A stretch of 64,000 nucleotides of DNA from Candidatus Peregrinibacteria bacterium Gr01-1014_25 (GTDB taxonomy: Bacteria > Patescibacteriota > Gracilibacteria > Peribacterales > Peribacteraceae): assembly GCA_007376205.1 (NCBI GenBank), contig VMFU01000003.1:1-64000 (forward strand). Direction: 5' to 3'. The notes under the pieces are model-generated. The model did no database searches and had not been told where the DNA came from. It saw only the letters and a list, made by a program, of their open reading frames with translations. Below are positions 34,993 to 43,229 of this stretch, piece after piece; the stretch's first letter is position 1; every line of letters starts with the position of its first letter. A program made the position numbers and the translations under genes.

Positions 34993-36034
34993 ACAGGCAC
35001 GACCGGAAGACGCTTGCCGTGCGGACGGCGGCGTTTTCCCATGTGCCGGTGCGCATGGGCGCCGCGTGAAGGGGAGGGGAGCGCATCGCGGCGGCGAATG
35101 AGGCCGCGTCCGGTTCGAGCAGTATGACGCCGTCGCGGGCGAGTTCGGGAATGGCGGCGCGGCGCGTCGCGAGCACGGGGCAGCCGCATGCGAGCGCCTC
35201 CGCGACCGGCAGGCAGAATCCTTCGTACAGCGACGCGGTGACGCAAGCCGTCGCCGCGCTGTAGAGGGCGGGAAGATCGGCATCGGGGACGCCCTGGAGA
35301 AGAACGGCGCGTGGGGGAAGGCGCAGTGCGGCCGCTTCGCGGCCGCCGGTGACCAGCGCCAGCGTGCAGTCCGTCCGTCCCGATTGCGTGAATGCGGTGA
35401 GAAGCAGAGGAACGTTCTTGTGTTCCTTGGCGTTTCCGACGTAGAGGAAGAACGGCCGGCGCAGTCCGTGCCGCGCGAGGATCTCCTTCTGCTCCGTGTT
35501 CGAACGCGGATGAAATTCCGTGTCGACGCCCTCGGGTACGACGGTGATCCGCAATCGGAGGTCCTCGCCGTAGACCGATGTGAGTTCGTCGCCGACGAAT
35601 TTGCTGACGGCGATCAATGAGGCGGCGCACTGCACCGTGTGTTTGAGGAGCATCCGGTACGCGGCTTGAGCGAGAAGCGAACGGCGGTTCGGGTAGCGGT
35701 GGAGAATCAAGTCGTGGATGGTGGCGACGAAGGGGAGGGGACAGCGCCACGGGACAGTGAAATGCGGGCTGAAGTGCAATGCGGCGCCCGATCTGCGCAG
35801 GAGCGGCGGCAGAGTGACGTGTTCGCGTAGGGAGTACGAAGGCAAAGCAATGCGCTGCGTATCCCACGTTCCTGCAGGGAGGCTGCGCAGCCACTCCTCG
35901 GCGCTATCGGGGGCAAGGAGCACGTACCGCAGGTTGCCGCTATGACGGACGAGCTCTCTGACAAGACAGCGGGTGTAACGCCCAAGTCCCGTGTGTCCGC
36001 CCGCGAAACGGCAATCGATCGTCACGGTCTGCAT
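34976..36034 (-). CDS. Glycosyltransferase family 4
   Basis: 352 residues, GT-B fold. FAGGHTGLGRYTRCLVREL (acceptor side), FVATIHDLILHRYP, SKFVGDELTSVYGEDLRLRITVVPEGVDTEFHP, FFLYVGNAKEHKNVPLLLTAF and the E-x7-E site ASLYEGFCLPVAEALACGCPV. Probably builds surface polysaccharide; donor unknown. Start at ATG 36034, 6 nt from a TATGAT -10 that overlaps the -10 of the divergent prmC. A second GT4 is at 38512-39621. Confidence 0.88.
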   Translation of the reverse strand: MQTVTIDCRFAGGHTGLGRYTRCLVRELVRHSGNLRYVLLAPDSAEEWLRSLPAGTWDTQRIALPSYSLREHVTLPPLLRRSGAALHFSPHFTVPWRCPLPFVATIHDLILHRYPNRRSLLAQAAYRMLLKHTVQCAASLIAVSKFVGDELTSVYGEDLRLRITVVPEGVDTEFHPRSNTEQKEILARHGLRRPFFLYVGNAKEHKNVPLLLTAFTQSGRTDCTLALVTGGREAAALRLPPRAVLLQGVPDADLPALYSAATACVTASLYEGFCLPVAEALACGCPVLATRRAAIPELARDGVILLEPDAASFAAAMRSPPLHAAPMRTGTWENAAVRTASVFRSCLSIRRS

Positions 36035-36039
36035 GCGGC

Positions 36040-36046
36040 TATCATA
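36040..36046. promoter_or_regulatory. Overlapping divergent -10 elements
   Basis: TATCAT (36040-36045, plus) and TATGAT (36041-36046, minus) share five base pairs. Each ends 6 nt before its start codon (GTG 36052 and ATG 36034), so both genes should be leaderless and compete for one polymerase site. Confidence 0.6.
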
Positions 36047-36051
36047 GCGGC

Positions 36052-36870
36052 GTGCGGGTGAATCAACTGCTGTCATCGGCGGGTATCGAAGCGGCGGATG
36101 CGCAGGTCCTGCTCGCGTCTGTGCTCGGAGTCGATCGTTCCTGGCTCCTTGCGCACGCGACGGACAACGTGGCGAGGGATCGCGCCCTGGCATTCGAGGA
36201 AACTTGCCTTCGCAGAGCGGGCGGCGAGCCGGTCGCGTACATCCTCGGTGAGCGCTCGTTCTACGGCAGAAGTTTCTCCGTCACGCCGGATGTGCTCGTG
36301 CCGCGCCCGGCAACGGAGGGGTTGGTGGAGGCTGTCATGCGATTGTATAAAAAAATTGTTCAATATGAGCCGCTGCGCTGGCACACGGAGGAGGTCGATA
36401 GCGGCATCGTCGCTGCGGTGCTGCTCCGGGAGCGTGGAACTCTGCCGCCGCTGCTTGTCGACATCGGTACGGGAAGCGGCTGCATTGCCGTGACGCTTGC
36501 GTGCGAGCTACCGGAGACAGACGTGATCGCGACCGATGTTTCATCCGCGGCTCTAGACGTCGCCCGTGGCAACGTCGAGCGATTCGGCGTCGGCGCGCGC
36601 GTCAATCTGCGCCGCGGCAGCCTGCTGCAGCCCCTTGCCGGAGAGCGTCGTCCATTCATCCTTGTCAGCAATCCGCCCTACGTGCCCGAGAAGGTGGACC
36701 TTCCCGCGGATGTGCGACGCGAGCCGGCCTCGGCGATCGTCGCGGGAGCGGACGGAATGGATGTCCTGCACCCCCTCATTCGTGAAGCATGGAACCATCC
36801 TTCCTGCTACGGAATCGCCGTGGAGTGCCGTGCGGAACAGGTTGCGCGATTCCCTGTTGTCAGTGCGTAG
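36052..36870 (+). CDS. prmC: Release factor glutamine methyltransferase PrmC
   Basis: 272 residues, slightly divergent. Helical N-domain, then SAM-binding DIGTGSGCIAVTLACELP and the catalytic NPPY in LVSNPPYVPEKVDLP. It methylates Gln of the GGQ motif in RF1/RF2. The C-terminus is short. GTG 36052 is set by the TATCAT -10 at 6 nt; another GTG lies 6 nt inside. Confidence 0.92.
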   Translation: MRVNQLLSSAGIEAADAQVLLASVLGVDRSWLLAHATDNVARDRALAFEETCLRRAGGEPVAYILGERSFYGRSFSVTPDVLVPRPATEGLVEAVMRLYKKIVQYEPLRWHTEEVDSGIVAAVLLRERGTLPPLLVDIGTGSGCIAVTLACELPETDVIATDVSSAALDVARGNVERFGVGARVNLRRGSLLQPLAGERRPFILVSNPPYVPEKVDLPADVRREPASAIVAGADGMDVLHPLIREAWNHPSCYGIAVECRAEQVARFPVVSA

Positions 36871-36891
36871 GCGATTCGGTATACGTTGATC

Positions 36892-37524
36892 ATGCAGCGC
36901 CTGAACACCTGCGTGACGACGATCCTGAAGCCCTACCCGACGTCGCACGAGGCTTTTTTTGCACAGCTTGCCGGTGAAGATCGGTACGATGAAGTGCTGG
37001 ATGAATGGGCCGAGGATGTGCGCGGATGTCTGGAGGAAACCGCGGAGCGCCTGCGCGTGCTCCTCCGTGTCGATGAGGTGGAGCTTCGTCGCCTGCCGTC
37101 AGAAGGCGGGGAGCGGAATGGCGCGGATGTTCTCTCCAGAAAACGGAGCGCCGATGTGCAGAATTCCGATGTCGTCATCGCCGTCGATCCTCCGCCCATC
37201 GTGCTCACGTTCGTCAACGCATGTCTGGATCGCAATCCCATCATGCGCGGCGTGGTGGCCGCGGCAAAGGGCGAACGCATCGATCGCATTGCGAGTGTCC
37301 TGAAATCGCGCCTCGTCCCCGACATCCTCCGACCCGACCGTGCCTTGCCACGTCTCTACGCCATCGCAGGCGACCGCAGGGAGATGCTCCAATCAGTGAT
37401 CGAACGCGTGTTGCGCTTTCCCCACGGCAGCCAGGTGAACTACAAACCGCGGAAAAACGTCATCCATGAACTGACAGAAATGGAGCGTGATCCGGAGGTC
37501 ATCGAGGAAGAATTCCGTTCATAG
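36892..37524 (+). CDS. Hypothetical soluble protein
   Basis: 210 residues with no recognised family. Helical N-terminal half, then VVIAVDPPPIVLTFVNACLDRNPIMRGVVAAAKGERIDRIASVLKSRL. ATG 36892 is fixed by TATACG (36880-36885) ending 6 nt upstream; this rules out the TTG two codons earlier. It follows prmC by 21 nt but appears to have its own promoter. Ends at repeat copy A. Confidence 0.55.
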   Translation: MQRLNTCVTTILKPYPTSHEAFFAQLAGEDRYDEVLDEWAEDVRGCLEETAERLRVLLRVDEVELRRLPSEGGERNGADVLSRKRSADVQNSDVVIAVDPPPIVLTFVNACLDRNPIMRGVVAAAKGERIDRIASVLKSRLVPDILRPDRALPRLYAIAGDRREMLQSVIERVLRFPHGSQVNYKPRKNVIHELTEMERDPEVIEEEFRS

Positions 37525-37536
37525 ACTGAATATATA

Positions 37537-37632
37537 TGCGCGAAAGGGCGGGTCTTGTGGGCCCCGACCTTGAGCGCACCTTTTGAGGAAGGGTGGGTTC
37601 ATGGGAGGGACACCAGGGGTGGCCCTCCCATG
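37537..37632 (+). repeat. 96-bp intergenic repeat, copy A
   Basis: This copy fills the junction between the 36892 gene and the convergent nadK. It ends in a strong hairpin, TGGGAGGG...CCCTCCCA with inner CACC/GGTG. It is about 84% identical, without gaps, to copy B at 40618-40713 in inverted orientation. Confidence 0.8.
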
Positions 37633-37633
37633 T

Positions 37634-38515
37634 CTAAGGCCTCTCCCCCCACTTCAATTTGCGCCGCAGCGTCGCGAAGAAGGTGTCTTCGGCGCGGCGG
37701 AGGAAGCGCGCCTTTCCGGCTGCCGCCGCAACGTGCACACGGTCTCCCCATTGGAGAGGGATGTACTCCTGCCCGTCCAACGTCAACCCCACGGACATGT
37801 CCGACGAGCGTTGTTCGCGTGCGAGGATGGCGATCGTGACGCGGTGATGTTCGGGGATGACGATGGGCTTCTGGCTGAAGGTGTGGGGATTGAGCGGGGT
37901 GAGGATGATGGCCTGCATGCGCGGGTGCACGATCGGGCCGCCCGCCGAGAGCGAGTAGGCTGTGGATCCCGTCGGGGTCGCGATGATGAGGCCGTCCGCG
38001 CGGTAGGTCGTGAGCGGCTCTCCCTGGACGCTCGTTTCCAGATCGAGCAAGCGGGCGAGGGCGCCCTGGGCGATGACCGCCTCATTGAGCGCGTGCCCCT
38101 GGAACACGATCGCTCCTGCACGCTCGGCGCGAATCTCCAGTAGGCTGCGTTCCTCAACGATGCCCTGGCCGCCGAGCAATCGCGGAAGGATGTCCTGCGC
38201 ATCGTCTGCATCGATCTCCGCAAGGAAGCCGACGCCGCCGCGGTTGATGCCAAGAATTGGAATGGAGAGATCGCCGAGGCGCCGCACGGTGCGGAAGATC
38301 GTGCCGTCGCCGCCAAGCACGAGGAGAGTGTCGACGTTCGGCGCGGCGAGGGAGAAGCGCGGGGCGCCGGACGGGCCGATGCCGCGCGGACACGACTCCT
38401 CTACGTGCACGGACAAGCCTAGCGAGTCGAGGACCGCGCAGGTGCTCTGCACTGCGGCATCGTCTGCCGTCAGGGTCGGCTTCACGACCAGGCCGATGCG
38501 GTGCTGCATTTTCAT
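37634..38515 (-). CDS. nadK: NAD kinase
   Basis: 293 residues. LLVLGGDGTIFRTVR (GGDG motif), LGINRGGVGFLAEI, and TPTGSTAYSLSAGGPIVHP. It phosphorylates NAD to NADP. ATG 38515 overlaps the stop of the upstream glycosyltransferase as ATGA, so the two are translationally coupled. Its stop lies 1 nt from repeat copy A. Confidence 0.95.
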   Translation of the reverse strand: MKMQHRIGLVVKPTLTADDAAVQSTCAVLDSLGLSVHVEESCPRGIGPSGAPRFSLAAPNVDTLLVLGGDGTIFRTVRRLGDLSIPILGINRGGVGFLAEIDADDAQDILPRLLGGQGIVEERSLLEIRAERAGAIVFQGHALNEAVIAQGALARLLDLETSVQGEPLTTYRADGLIIATPTGSTAYSLSAGGPIVHPRMQAIILTPLNPHTFSQKPIVIPEHHRVTIAILAREQRSSDMSVGLTLDGQEYIPLQWGDRVHVAAAAGKARFLRRAEDTFFATLRRKLKWGERP

Positions 38516-39621
38516 GGCTGCAGTGGCATACCTGCCCGCGGGGCCGGAGTGCAAGCAGGAGAGGAGGAAATATCACGGAGGAATGCGAGGAAGCGGTCGA
38601 CGGTGCCCTCCCAGGTGAACTGCTGCGCGCGCTGCAAGCCGCGCCGGCGCAGATCGTCCCGCAGGGTGGAGTCCGTCAGCAGCCGCAACAGGCCATCGCG
38701 CACTGACCAGACGCTTTCGGGATCGACGAAGACCGCGGCGTCACCGGCGACCTCGGCGAGGCTGCCGCGGCGGGAACAGAGGACGGGAATGCCCCGCTGC
38801 AGTGCCGTCAGGACGGGCAGGCCGAATCCCTCGTACAGCGACGGGCAGGCCACGACGGCTGCATCGCGGTACAGCTCTTCCATAGCGCTGTCGCTCGAGT
38901 AGCCGGCCCAGCGGACGCCCGCCGTCGATCGCGCAGCGCGGACGATGTTGCGGTCCTGCCAGCCGCGCCCACCCGCGAGCATCAGCGGGAAGCGGCTTCG
39001 CAGCGACTGCGGGAGCGCGTCGTAGGCGCGGATCAGCGTCAGTTGGTTTTTGCGCGGGCACAGTGTTGCTGCGCAGAGAATGTGCGATGGATTTCCCTGC
39101 GCCGCCGCGTCCGGAGCAGCGTGCACGGGGCCCGCGCCAATCGTGCGGACACGTTCCGGAGGAATGTCCGGATACCGTGAGAGCACATCACTGCGCGTCG
39201 CGTCGCTCAACGTGCACAGACCGGCCGCCCGGGATGCTGCTCTGTAGAGCGTCAGCCTCTCGATGCACCGCGCGCGCAGCTCATGCGGCTCCGGGCGGAA
39301 GGCGATGAGATCATGGACGACGGGGATGCACGGCACGCTGCCGGAGAGCAACGCGGGAACGATGTAACTGGTGGGGCTGACGTAGATGCTTCCCGCATGC
39401 CGCCTTGCGTACCGAGCGGCATGGACGTGCCACAGCAGGCCGCGGTACGGCAGAACGTGCGTGCGCACGGACGATGGGAAGGGCGAGCTGTCGCCGCGGC
39501 CGAGGAGCAGCGTCGCGTCGGAGCAGCGGGTGAGGAGCGTGCTGACGAAATGGAGTGTCCAGTGTCCTTTGCCGGTTTTCCGCTCGCCGCAGGCGTCGCG
39601 GACATCAATCAGGAGATGCAC
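38512..39621 (-). CDS. Glycosyltransferase family 4
   Basis: 369 residues, GT-B fold: IPVVHDLIAFRPEPHELR, LCTLSDATRSDVLSRYPDIPPERVRTIGAGP, ILCAATLCPRKNQLTLIRAYDAL and the E-x7-E block CPSLYEGFGLPVLTALQRGIPVLCSRRGSLAEVAGDAAVFVDP. Likely a surface glycan enzyme. GTG 39621 is favoured by TATCCT (39629-39634) 7 nt upstream; a longer frame to 39651 is possible. Followed by nadK with a 4-bp overlap. Confidence 0.85.
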   Translation of the reverse strand: MHLLIDVRDACGERKTGKGHWTLHFVSTLLTRCSDATLLLGRGDSSPFPSSVRTHVLPYRGLLWHVHAARYARRHAGSIYVSPTSYIVPALLSGSVPCIPVVHDLIAFRPEPHELRARCIERLTLYRAASRAAGLCTLSDATRSDVLSRYPDIPPERVRTIGAGPVHAAPDAAAQGNPSHILCAATLCPRKNQLTLIRAYDALPQSLRSRFPLMLAGGRGWQDRNIVRAARSTAGVRWAGYSSDSAMEELYRDAAVVACPSLYEGFGLPVLTALQRGIPVLCSRRGSLAEVAGDAAVFVDPESVWSVRDGLLRLLTDSTLRDDLRRRGLQRAQQFTWEGTVDRFLAFLRDISSSPACTPAPRAGMPLQP

Positions 39622-39686
39622 GGGGACGAGGATACCAGTCCCGCGGCCCATTTGAGGAAAAAGGTCAAAAGCGGTATCGTGGGACG

Positions 39687-40289
39687 GTGAGCGCGCGTTT
39701 CCTCCGTGCTGTGCAGCGGCTCGACCTCGAAGAGCGCATCCTCAATGTTGCGTGTCTGGCCGGTACCATCGGCGTTTTCCTGCCTTGGCTCTCCCGCGAA
39801 TTGGAGGGGCAGATCGTGGTCTTTGCGGGGTATCAGTACCTGACGGGACTGCTCGGGCTTGCCGTGCTGCTCCTCACGCTCTTCGTCCTTGCGGTGACGA
39901 TCGTCCCGCTCTGCGGAGGACCGGAGCTGCTGCGTCACCGTTACCTTCACATTACGCGTTTCATCATCACGGCCGAGGCGAGCGTCCTGTCCCTGTCGGC
40001 ACTTGCCGTGCTTCTGCGCACGAGTTTCGAGTTCTACCGGACGGAAGTGCGTTTCGGTGCATACGTGACGCTCGCGGGGTGCGCCGTCGCGACGCTGTAC
40101 GCATTCTTGCTCTGGCAGCAGCAACGGAAGAGCGAAGCGCAGAGCGTTTTCCATCATCCCGAGAGCGACGTCCCGCTGCCGGAACGTAAAGAGGCCCGCT
40201 TCGCCTCGCCGCCACCGCCACCGCCCCCTCCGCCGCTGCCACCGGAGGAGCATCATGTGCATCGCCAACCGCTTTTCCCGAATGTGTAA
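39687..40289 (+). CDS. Four-helix membrane protein with poly-Pro tail
   Basis: 200 residues. Four membrane helices (about 21-39, 48-73, 89-112, 121-140), then a cytoplasmic tail with nine consecutive prolines and His-rich end. Family not recognised. TATCGT (39675-39680) ends 6 nt before GTG 39687. Its stop overlaps the next start (TAATGA). Confidence 0.6.
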   Translation: MSARFLRAVQRLDLEERILNVACLAGTIGVFLPWLSRELEGQIVVFAGYQYLTGLLGLAVLLLTLFVLAVTIVPLCGGPELLRHRYLHITRFIITAEASVLSLSALAVLLRTSFEFYRTEVRFGAYVTLAGCAVATLYAFLLWQQQRKSEAQSVFHHPESDVPLPERKEARFASPPPPPPPPPLPPEEHHVHRQPLFPNV

Positions 40290-40612
40290 TGACAACCGAT
40301 ACGCCAGCACCGCCGGCAGCCTACCGCGATGAAGATCTTGTGTACGTCGACCCCGAGAAGCGGATCGTCGTCGGCATCGTCCAGTGGAGCAACAGCGGGC
40401 GGCCGAAGTCGCTGCAAATAGAGGGGCAAGCGGACGACGAGCGCGCGGAAAAGCGCGGCCGGCGCCCAAGGCGCCAGCGAGCCTATCCCTGGGGCACCTA
40501 CCGCTCCATGAAACGCATTTATAAGATTGAGGGAAAAGTGATTGATACGCGGCCGATGCTCTCACTCGACGAGGCGATCGAACGCTGCCTGCAGGAGCCG
40601 TTTTGGGATTGA
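40289..40612 (+). CDS. Small basic hypothetical protein
   Basis: 107 residues, coupled to the previous gene by a TAATGA overlap. Charged, no membrane helix; AEKRGRRPRRQRAYPWGTYRSMKRIYKIEGK is a basic stretch that could bind nucleic acid. Family not recognised. Ends just before repeat copy B. Confidence 0.5.
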   Translation: MTTDTPAPPAAYRDEDLVYVDPEKRIVVGIVQWSNSGRPKSLQIEGQADDERAEKRGRRPRRQRAYPWGTYRSMKRIYKIEGKVIDTRPMLSLDEAIERCLQEPFWD

Positions 40613-40617
40613 AAAAT

Positions 40618-40713
40618 CGTGGGAGGGCCACCCCTGGTGTCCCTCCCGCGAACCCACCCTTCCTCACAAGGAGCGCTCAGCACCGGGACCCACAAGGCCC
40701 TGCTCTTCGCGCA
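40618..40713 (-). repeat. 96-bp intergenic repeat, copy B
   Basis: Inverted relative to copy A, of equal length and about 84% identical. It fills the convergent junction between the 40289 gene and fbp. The terminal hairpin (GGGAGGG / CCCTCCC with inner CACC/GGTG) is fully conserved. Confidence 0.8.
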
Positions 40714-40723
40714 AATTCTTTTG

Positions 40724-41656
40724 TTATCCCAGCATTTCCTCGGCGCGTCGCACTTCCTCCTTTGATCCGAGGAGGATGGGTGTGCGCTGCGTGATGGACG
40801 TGATGGGTTTGGCGGTGAGCGGCTGCGTTCCATCCGAGGCTGCACCGCCCGCCTGCTCGGCGAGGTAGGCGAACGGGCCGCATTCGAAAACGAGTCGCAG
40901 CTTCCCCTCGGGGTATTCGCCGCCGCCGACGTTTGCGAAGACGCCCTGCCCCTTGCTGAAAATGTGATGCACGTCGGCGACCATGCATCCGGAGTAGCGC
41001 ATCGTCAGGTGCTCCATCCAGTGTTCTACCAGGGCGCGGTAGCCTTCGTTCTCCCCGACGGCCTTCAGATTGCCGGCGCTGAAGTTCTTCGCGCTGTCGC
41101 CGATGCCAACGTAACCGCGCAGCAGAATGAATTCGCCGACATCGTTGAGGAGGAATGAATGGACACCCTTGCCGGCGGAGTAGGTCAGGATCGTGCGTGG
41201 GCCGTAGAAGACGTAGAGGGCCGCGACCTGCTGCGACGGCTTCCTGCCGAGGATCTCGCTGCCGGCGTAGATGCCGAAAATCGAGCCGATGGCCAGGTTC
41301 GTCTCCACCAGCGAGGATCCGTCGAGCGGGTCATAGACGACGCTGTAGGGAGCAGAGGGAGAGAGCTCAACGATCTCGTCGTGCTCTTCGGATGCCAAGC
41401 TGGCGACGAGGCGGCTCTCGGTGAGGTGCTGCCGGATAATCTTGTCGCTCAAGACGTCCAGCTTCACCTGCTCCTCCCCGAATTGATTCGTGGTGCCGGC
41501 CAGTCCCGCCTCCGTGGTGCGCAAGGCGAACTGGATGTACTTGGCTGCCGTCGCGATGTGGATGATGAGATGGCGCAGGTCGTCGGGCGCCTTGCTCTCG
41601 GCGCGCAAGTGCTCGTTGAGGGAGATGCCCGTCGATGGAGGTTGAGGGGTTTTCAT
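40724..41656 (-). CDS. fbp: Class I fructose-1,6-bisphosphatase
   Basis: 310 residues. VVYDPLDGSSLVETNLAIGSIFGIY (metal site DPLDGSS), LLNDVGEFILLR, RYSGCMVADVHHIFSKGQGVFA and KLRLVFECGPFAYLAEQAGG. It removes the C1 phosphate of fructose-1,6-bisphosphate in gluconeogenesis. ATG overlaps the gap2 stop as ATGA: one operon. Confidence 0.95.
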   Translation of the reverse strand: MKTPQPPSTGISLNEHLRAESKAPDDLRHLIIHIATAAKYIQFALRTTEAGLAGTTNQFGEEQVKLDVLSDKIIRQHLTESRLVASLASEEHDEIVELSPSAPYSVVYDPLDGSSLVETNLAIGSIFGIYAGSEILGRKPSQQVAALYVFYGPRTILTYSAGKGVHSFLLNDVGEFILLRGYVGIGDSAKNFSAGNLKAVGENEGYRALVEHWMEHLTMRYSGCMVADVHHIFSKGQGVFANVGGGEYPEGKLRLVFECGPFAYLAEQAGGAASDGTQPLTAKPITSITQRTPILLGSKEEVRRAEEMLG

Positions 41657-42678
41657 CGTGCGGGGAGGAGGCGGCCGACGTCGAGGACCATTTCGGTCAC
41701 GCGCATCGCGTAGCCCCACTCGTTATCGTACCAACTCAACAGCTGAATCGCGCGCTTGGCGACGACTTTCGTCGACGGGGCATCGACGATACTGGAATGC
41801 GGGTCTGTCTGGAAATCGATGGAGACGCACTGATCATGCGAGATGTCGAGGATGCCCTTGAAGCGCTTTTCCTCGCTCGCGGCGCTGATCGCGGCGTGCA
41901 CAGCGTCGACGGTCGCATCCTTCTTCACGGTGAATGCCATGTACGCGCAGCTCACCGTGGGGACCGGCACACGGAACGCCATGCCGTCGATTTTGCCTTT
42001 GAGGTGCGGGAAGATGTCAGCGCAGGCTTTGACCGCGCCAGTCTTCGTCGGAATCATCGATAGCGTCGCGGCGCGCGACCGCCGCAGCTCGCCGCCTTCT
42101 CTCGATTTGTTATCGAGGAGATTTTGCGACGCGGTGAAGGCGTGCACGGAGGAAACGAGGAGGTGCTCGATGCCGAACGCGGCATCGATGACCTTGATGA
42201 CGGGAGCGATGCAGTTCGTCGTGCAGGAGGCATTGCTGACGATCGTCAGGTCGGAGGTCAGACGGTCGTCGTTCACCCCTTTCACGAAGGTCGGCGTGTC
42301 GTCCTTCATCGGCGCCGTAACGACGACGCGGCGAGCACCGGCGTTAAGGTGCTCCGCAACCTCCTCGCGCGTGTCGAAATTGCCGGTGGATTCGACAACA
42401 ACATCCACGTCCAAATCCTTCCATGGGCATTTGCCGGGCTGCTTCTCGCTGATGACGCGGACGACCTTTCCGTTCACGACCATATCGTCGTCTTCGACGG
42501 CGATGGAACCGTCGAAGCGGCCGTGGAGGGAGTCGTACTTGAGGAGGTAGGCGCGCATCTCGGCGTCCGACGAGGCGTTGACCGCGACGACCTCGACCTC
42601 GTCTGGAAACCGCTGCAAAAACTGGCGATGGACGTTCCGCCCGATGCGCCCGTAGCCGTTAATGGCGACCCGCAGCAT
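41653..42678 (-). CDS. gap2: Glyceraldehyde-3-phosphate dehydrogenase, second copy
   Basis: 341 residues from ATG 42678 (MLRVAINGYGRIGRNVHRQ). Catalytic [14 protein letters not shown]-terminal [16 protein letters not shown]. It differs widely from the gap at 18868-19899. Coupling with fbp points to the gluconeogenic direction, as with GapB/Gap2 enzymes elsewhere. TACGAT 10 nt upstream overlaps the ATG at 42690, so the shorter start is preferred. Confidence 0.95.
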   Translation of the reverse strand: MLRVAINGYGRIGRNVHRQFLQRFPDEVEVVAVNASSDAEMRAYLLKYDSLHGRFDGSIAVEDDDMVVNGKVVRVISEKQPGKCPWKDLDVDVVVESTGNFDTREEVAEHLNAGARRVVVTAPMKDDTPTFVKGVNDDRLTSDLTIVSNASCTTNCIAPVIKVIDAAFGIEHLLVSSVHAFTASQNLLDNKSREGGELRRSRAATLSMIPTKTGAVKACADIFPHLKGKIDGMAFRVPVPTVSCAYMAFTVKKDATVDAVHAAISAASEEKRFKGILDISHDQCVSIDFQTDPHSSIVDAPSTKVVAKRAIQLLSWYDNEWGYAMRVTEMVLDVGRLLPAR

Positions 42679-42724
42679 GTCGACGGACATCGTACGGGGT
42701 CTTTGGATTGAAGCCAATACTTTA

Positions 42725-43171
42725 TCACAGCGCTTTGCGCAGTTCCTGCAGTTTGTCGCGGTGCAGGAGGTAGAGTTTCCAGTGTTCGATCACGGGCATC
42801 TGCCGCAGGAGTTCCAGATACGCCGCCTCTCGGCGCTCGCGGTCAGTGACGCTCTCCTGTGTAGAGCCCGCCGGCGGACGCGGGGCCTCCGTGAGCACGA
42901 GCACGCGCTCCCCGGGATTGATGCGGCCGAGGTTCTCCTTGGCGAATTTGTCCTTGAACTGCTCCGATCGCACGTACGCGAGATCGGCGTACTGGGTCTC
43001 GATGTCCTGCGCGACCAAACGATTGCGTTCCGAAAGGTGTGCCAGCGTCTGCTCGAAGAGGATGTTGCGGTAGAAAGAGAGTGTCAGCCCGAACGCCATG
43101 AAGCCCACGACGGTGAGACCGATAATGATCGTCACCTGCTTGCTTAAGGGCGGAAGTTCCCGGGCGGGCAT
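42725..43171 (-). CDS. FtsB/DivIC-like septum protein
   Basis: 148 residues: short cytoplasmic head, one membrane helix (about 13-33), then a coiled coil (FEQTLAHLSERNRLVAQDIETQYADLAYVRSEQFKDKFAKENLGRINPGERVLVL) with the ENLG-xxxPGE motif of FtsB/DivIC. It would act with FtsL/FtsQ in division. CATACT (43178-43183) ends 6 nt before the ATG. Divergent from murC. Confidence 0.82.
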   Translation of the reverse strand: MPARELPPLSKQVTIIIGLTVVGFMAFGLTLSFYRNILFEQTLAHLSERNRLVAQDIETQYADLAYVRSEQFKDKFAKENLGRINPGERVLVLTEAPRPPAGSTQESVTDRERREAAYLELLRQMPVIEHWKLYLLHRDKLQELRKAL

Positions 43172-43186
43172 GTGCAGAGTATGACG

Positions 43187-43212
43187 AGGGATTCGGGAAT
43201 CGGGAATAGGAC
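43187..43212. repeat. Short GGGATTCGGGAATCGGGAATAGG repeat
   Basis: GGGATTCGGGAATCGGGAAT lies between the divergent ftsB-like and murC promoters and resembles the GGGATTAGGG intergenic family. Confidence 0.4.
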
Positions 43213-43229
43213 CGAGGTATACTCCTTCC

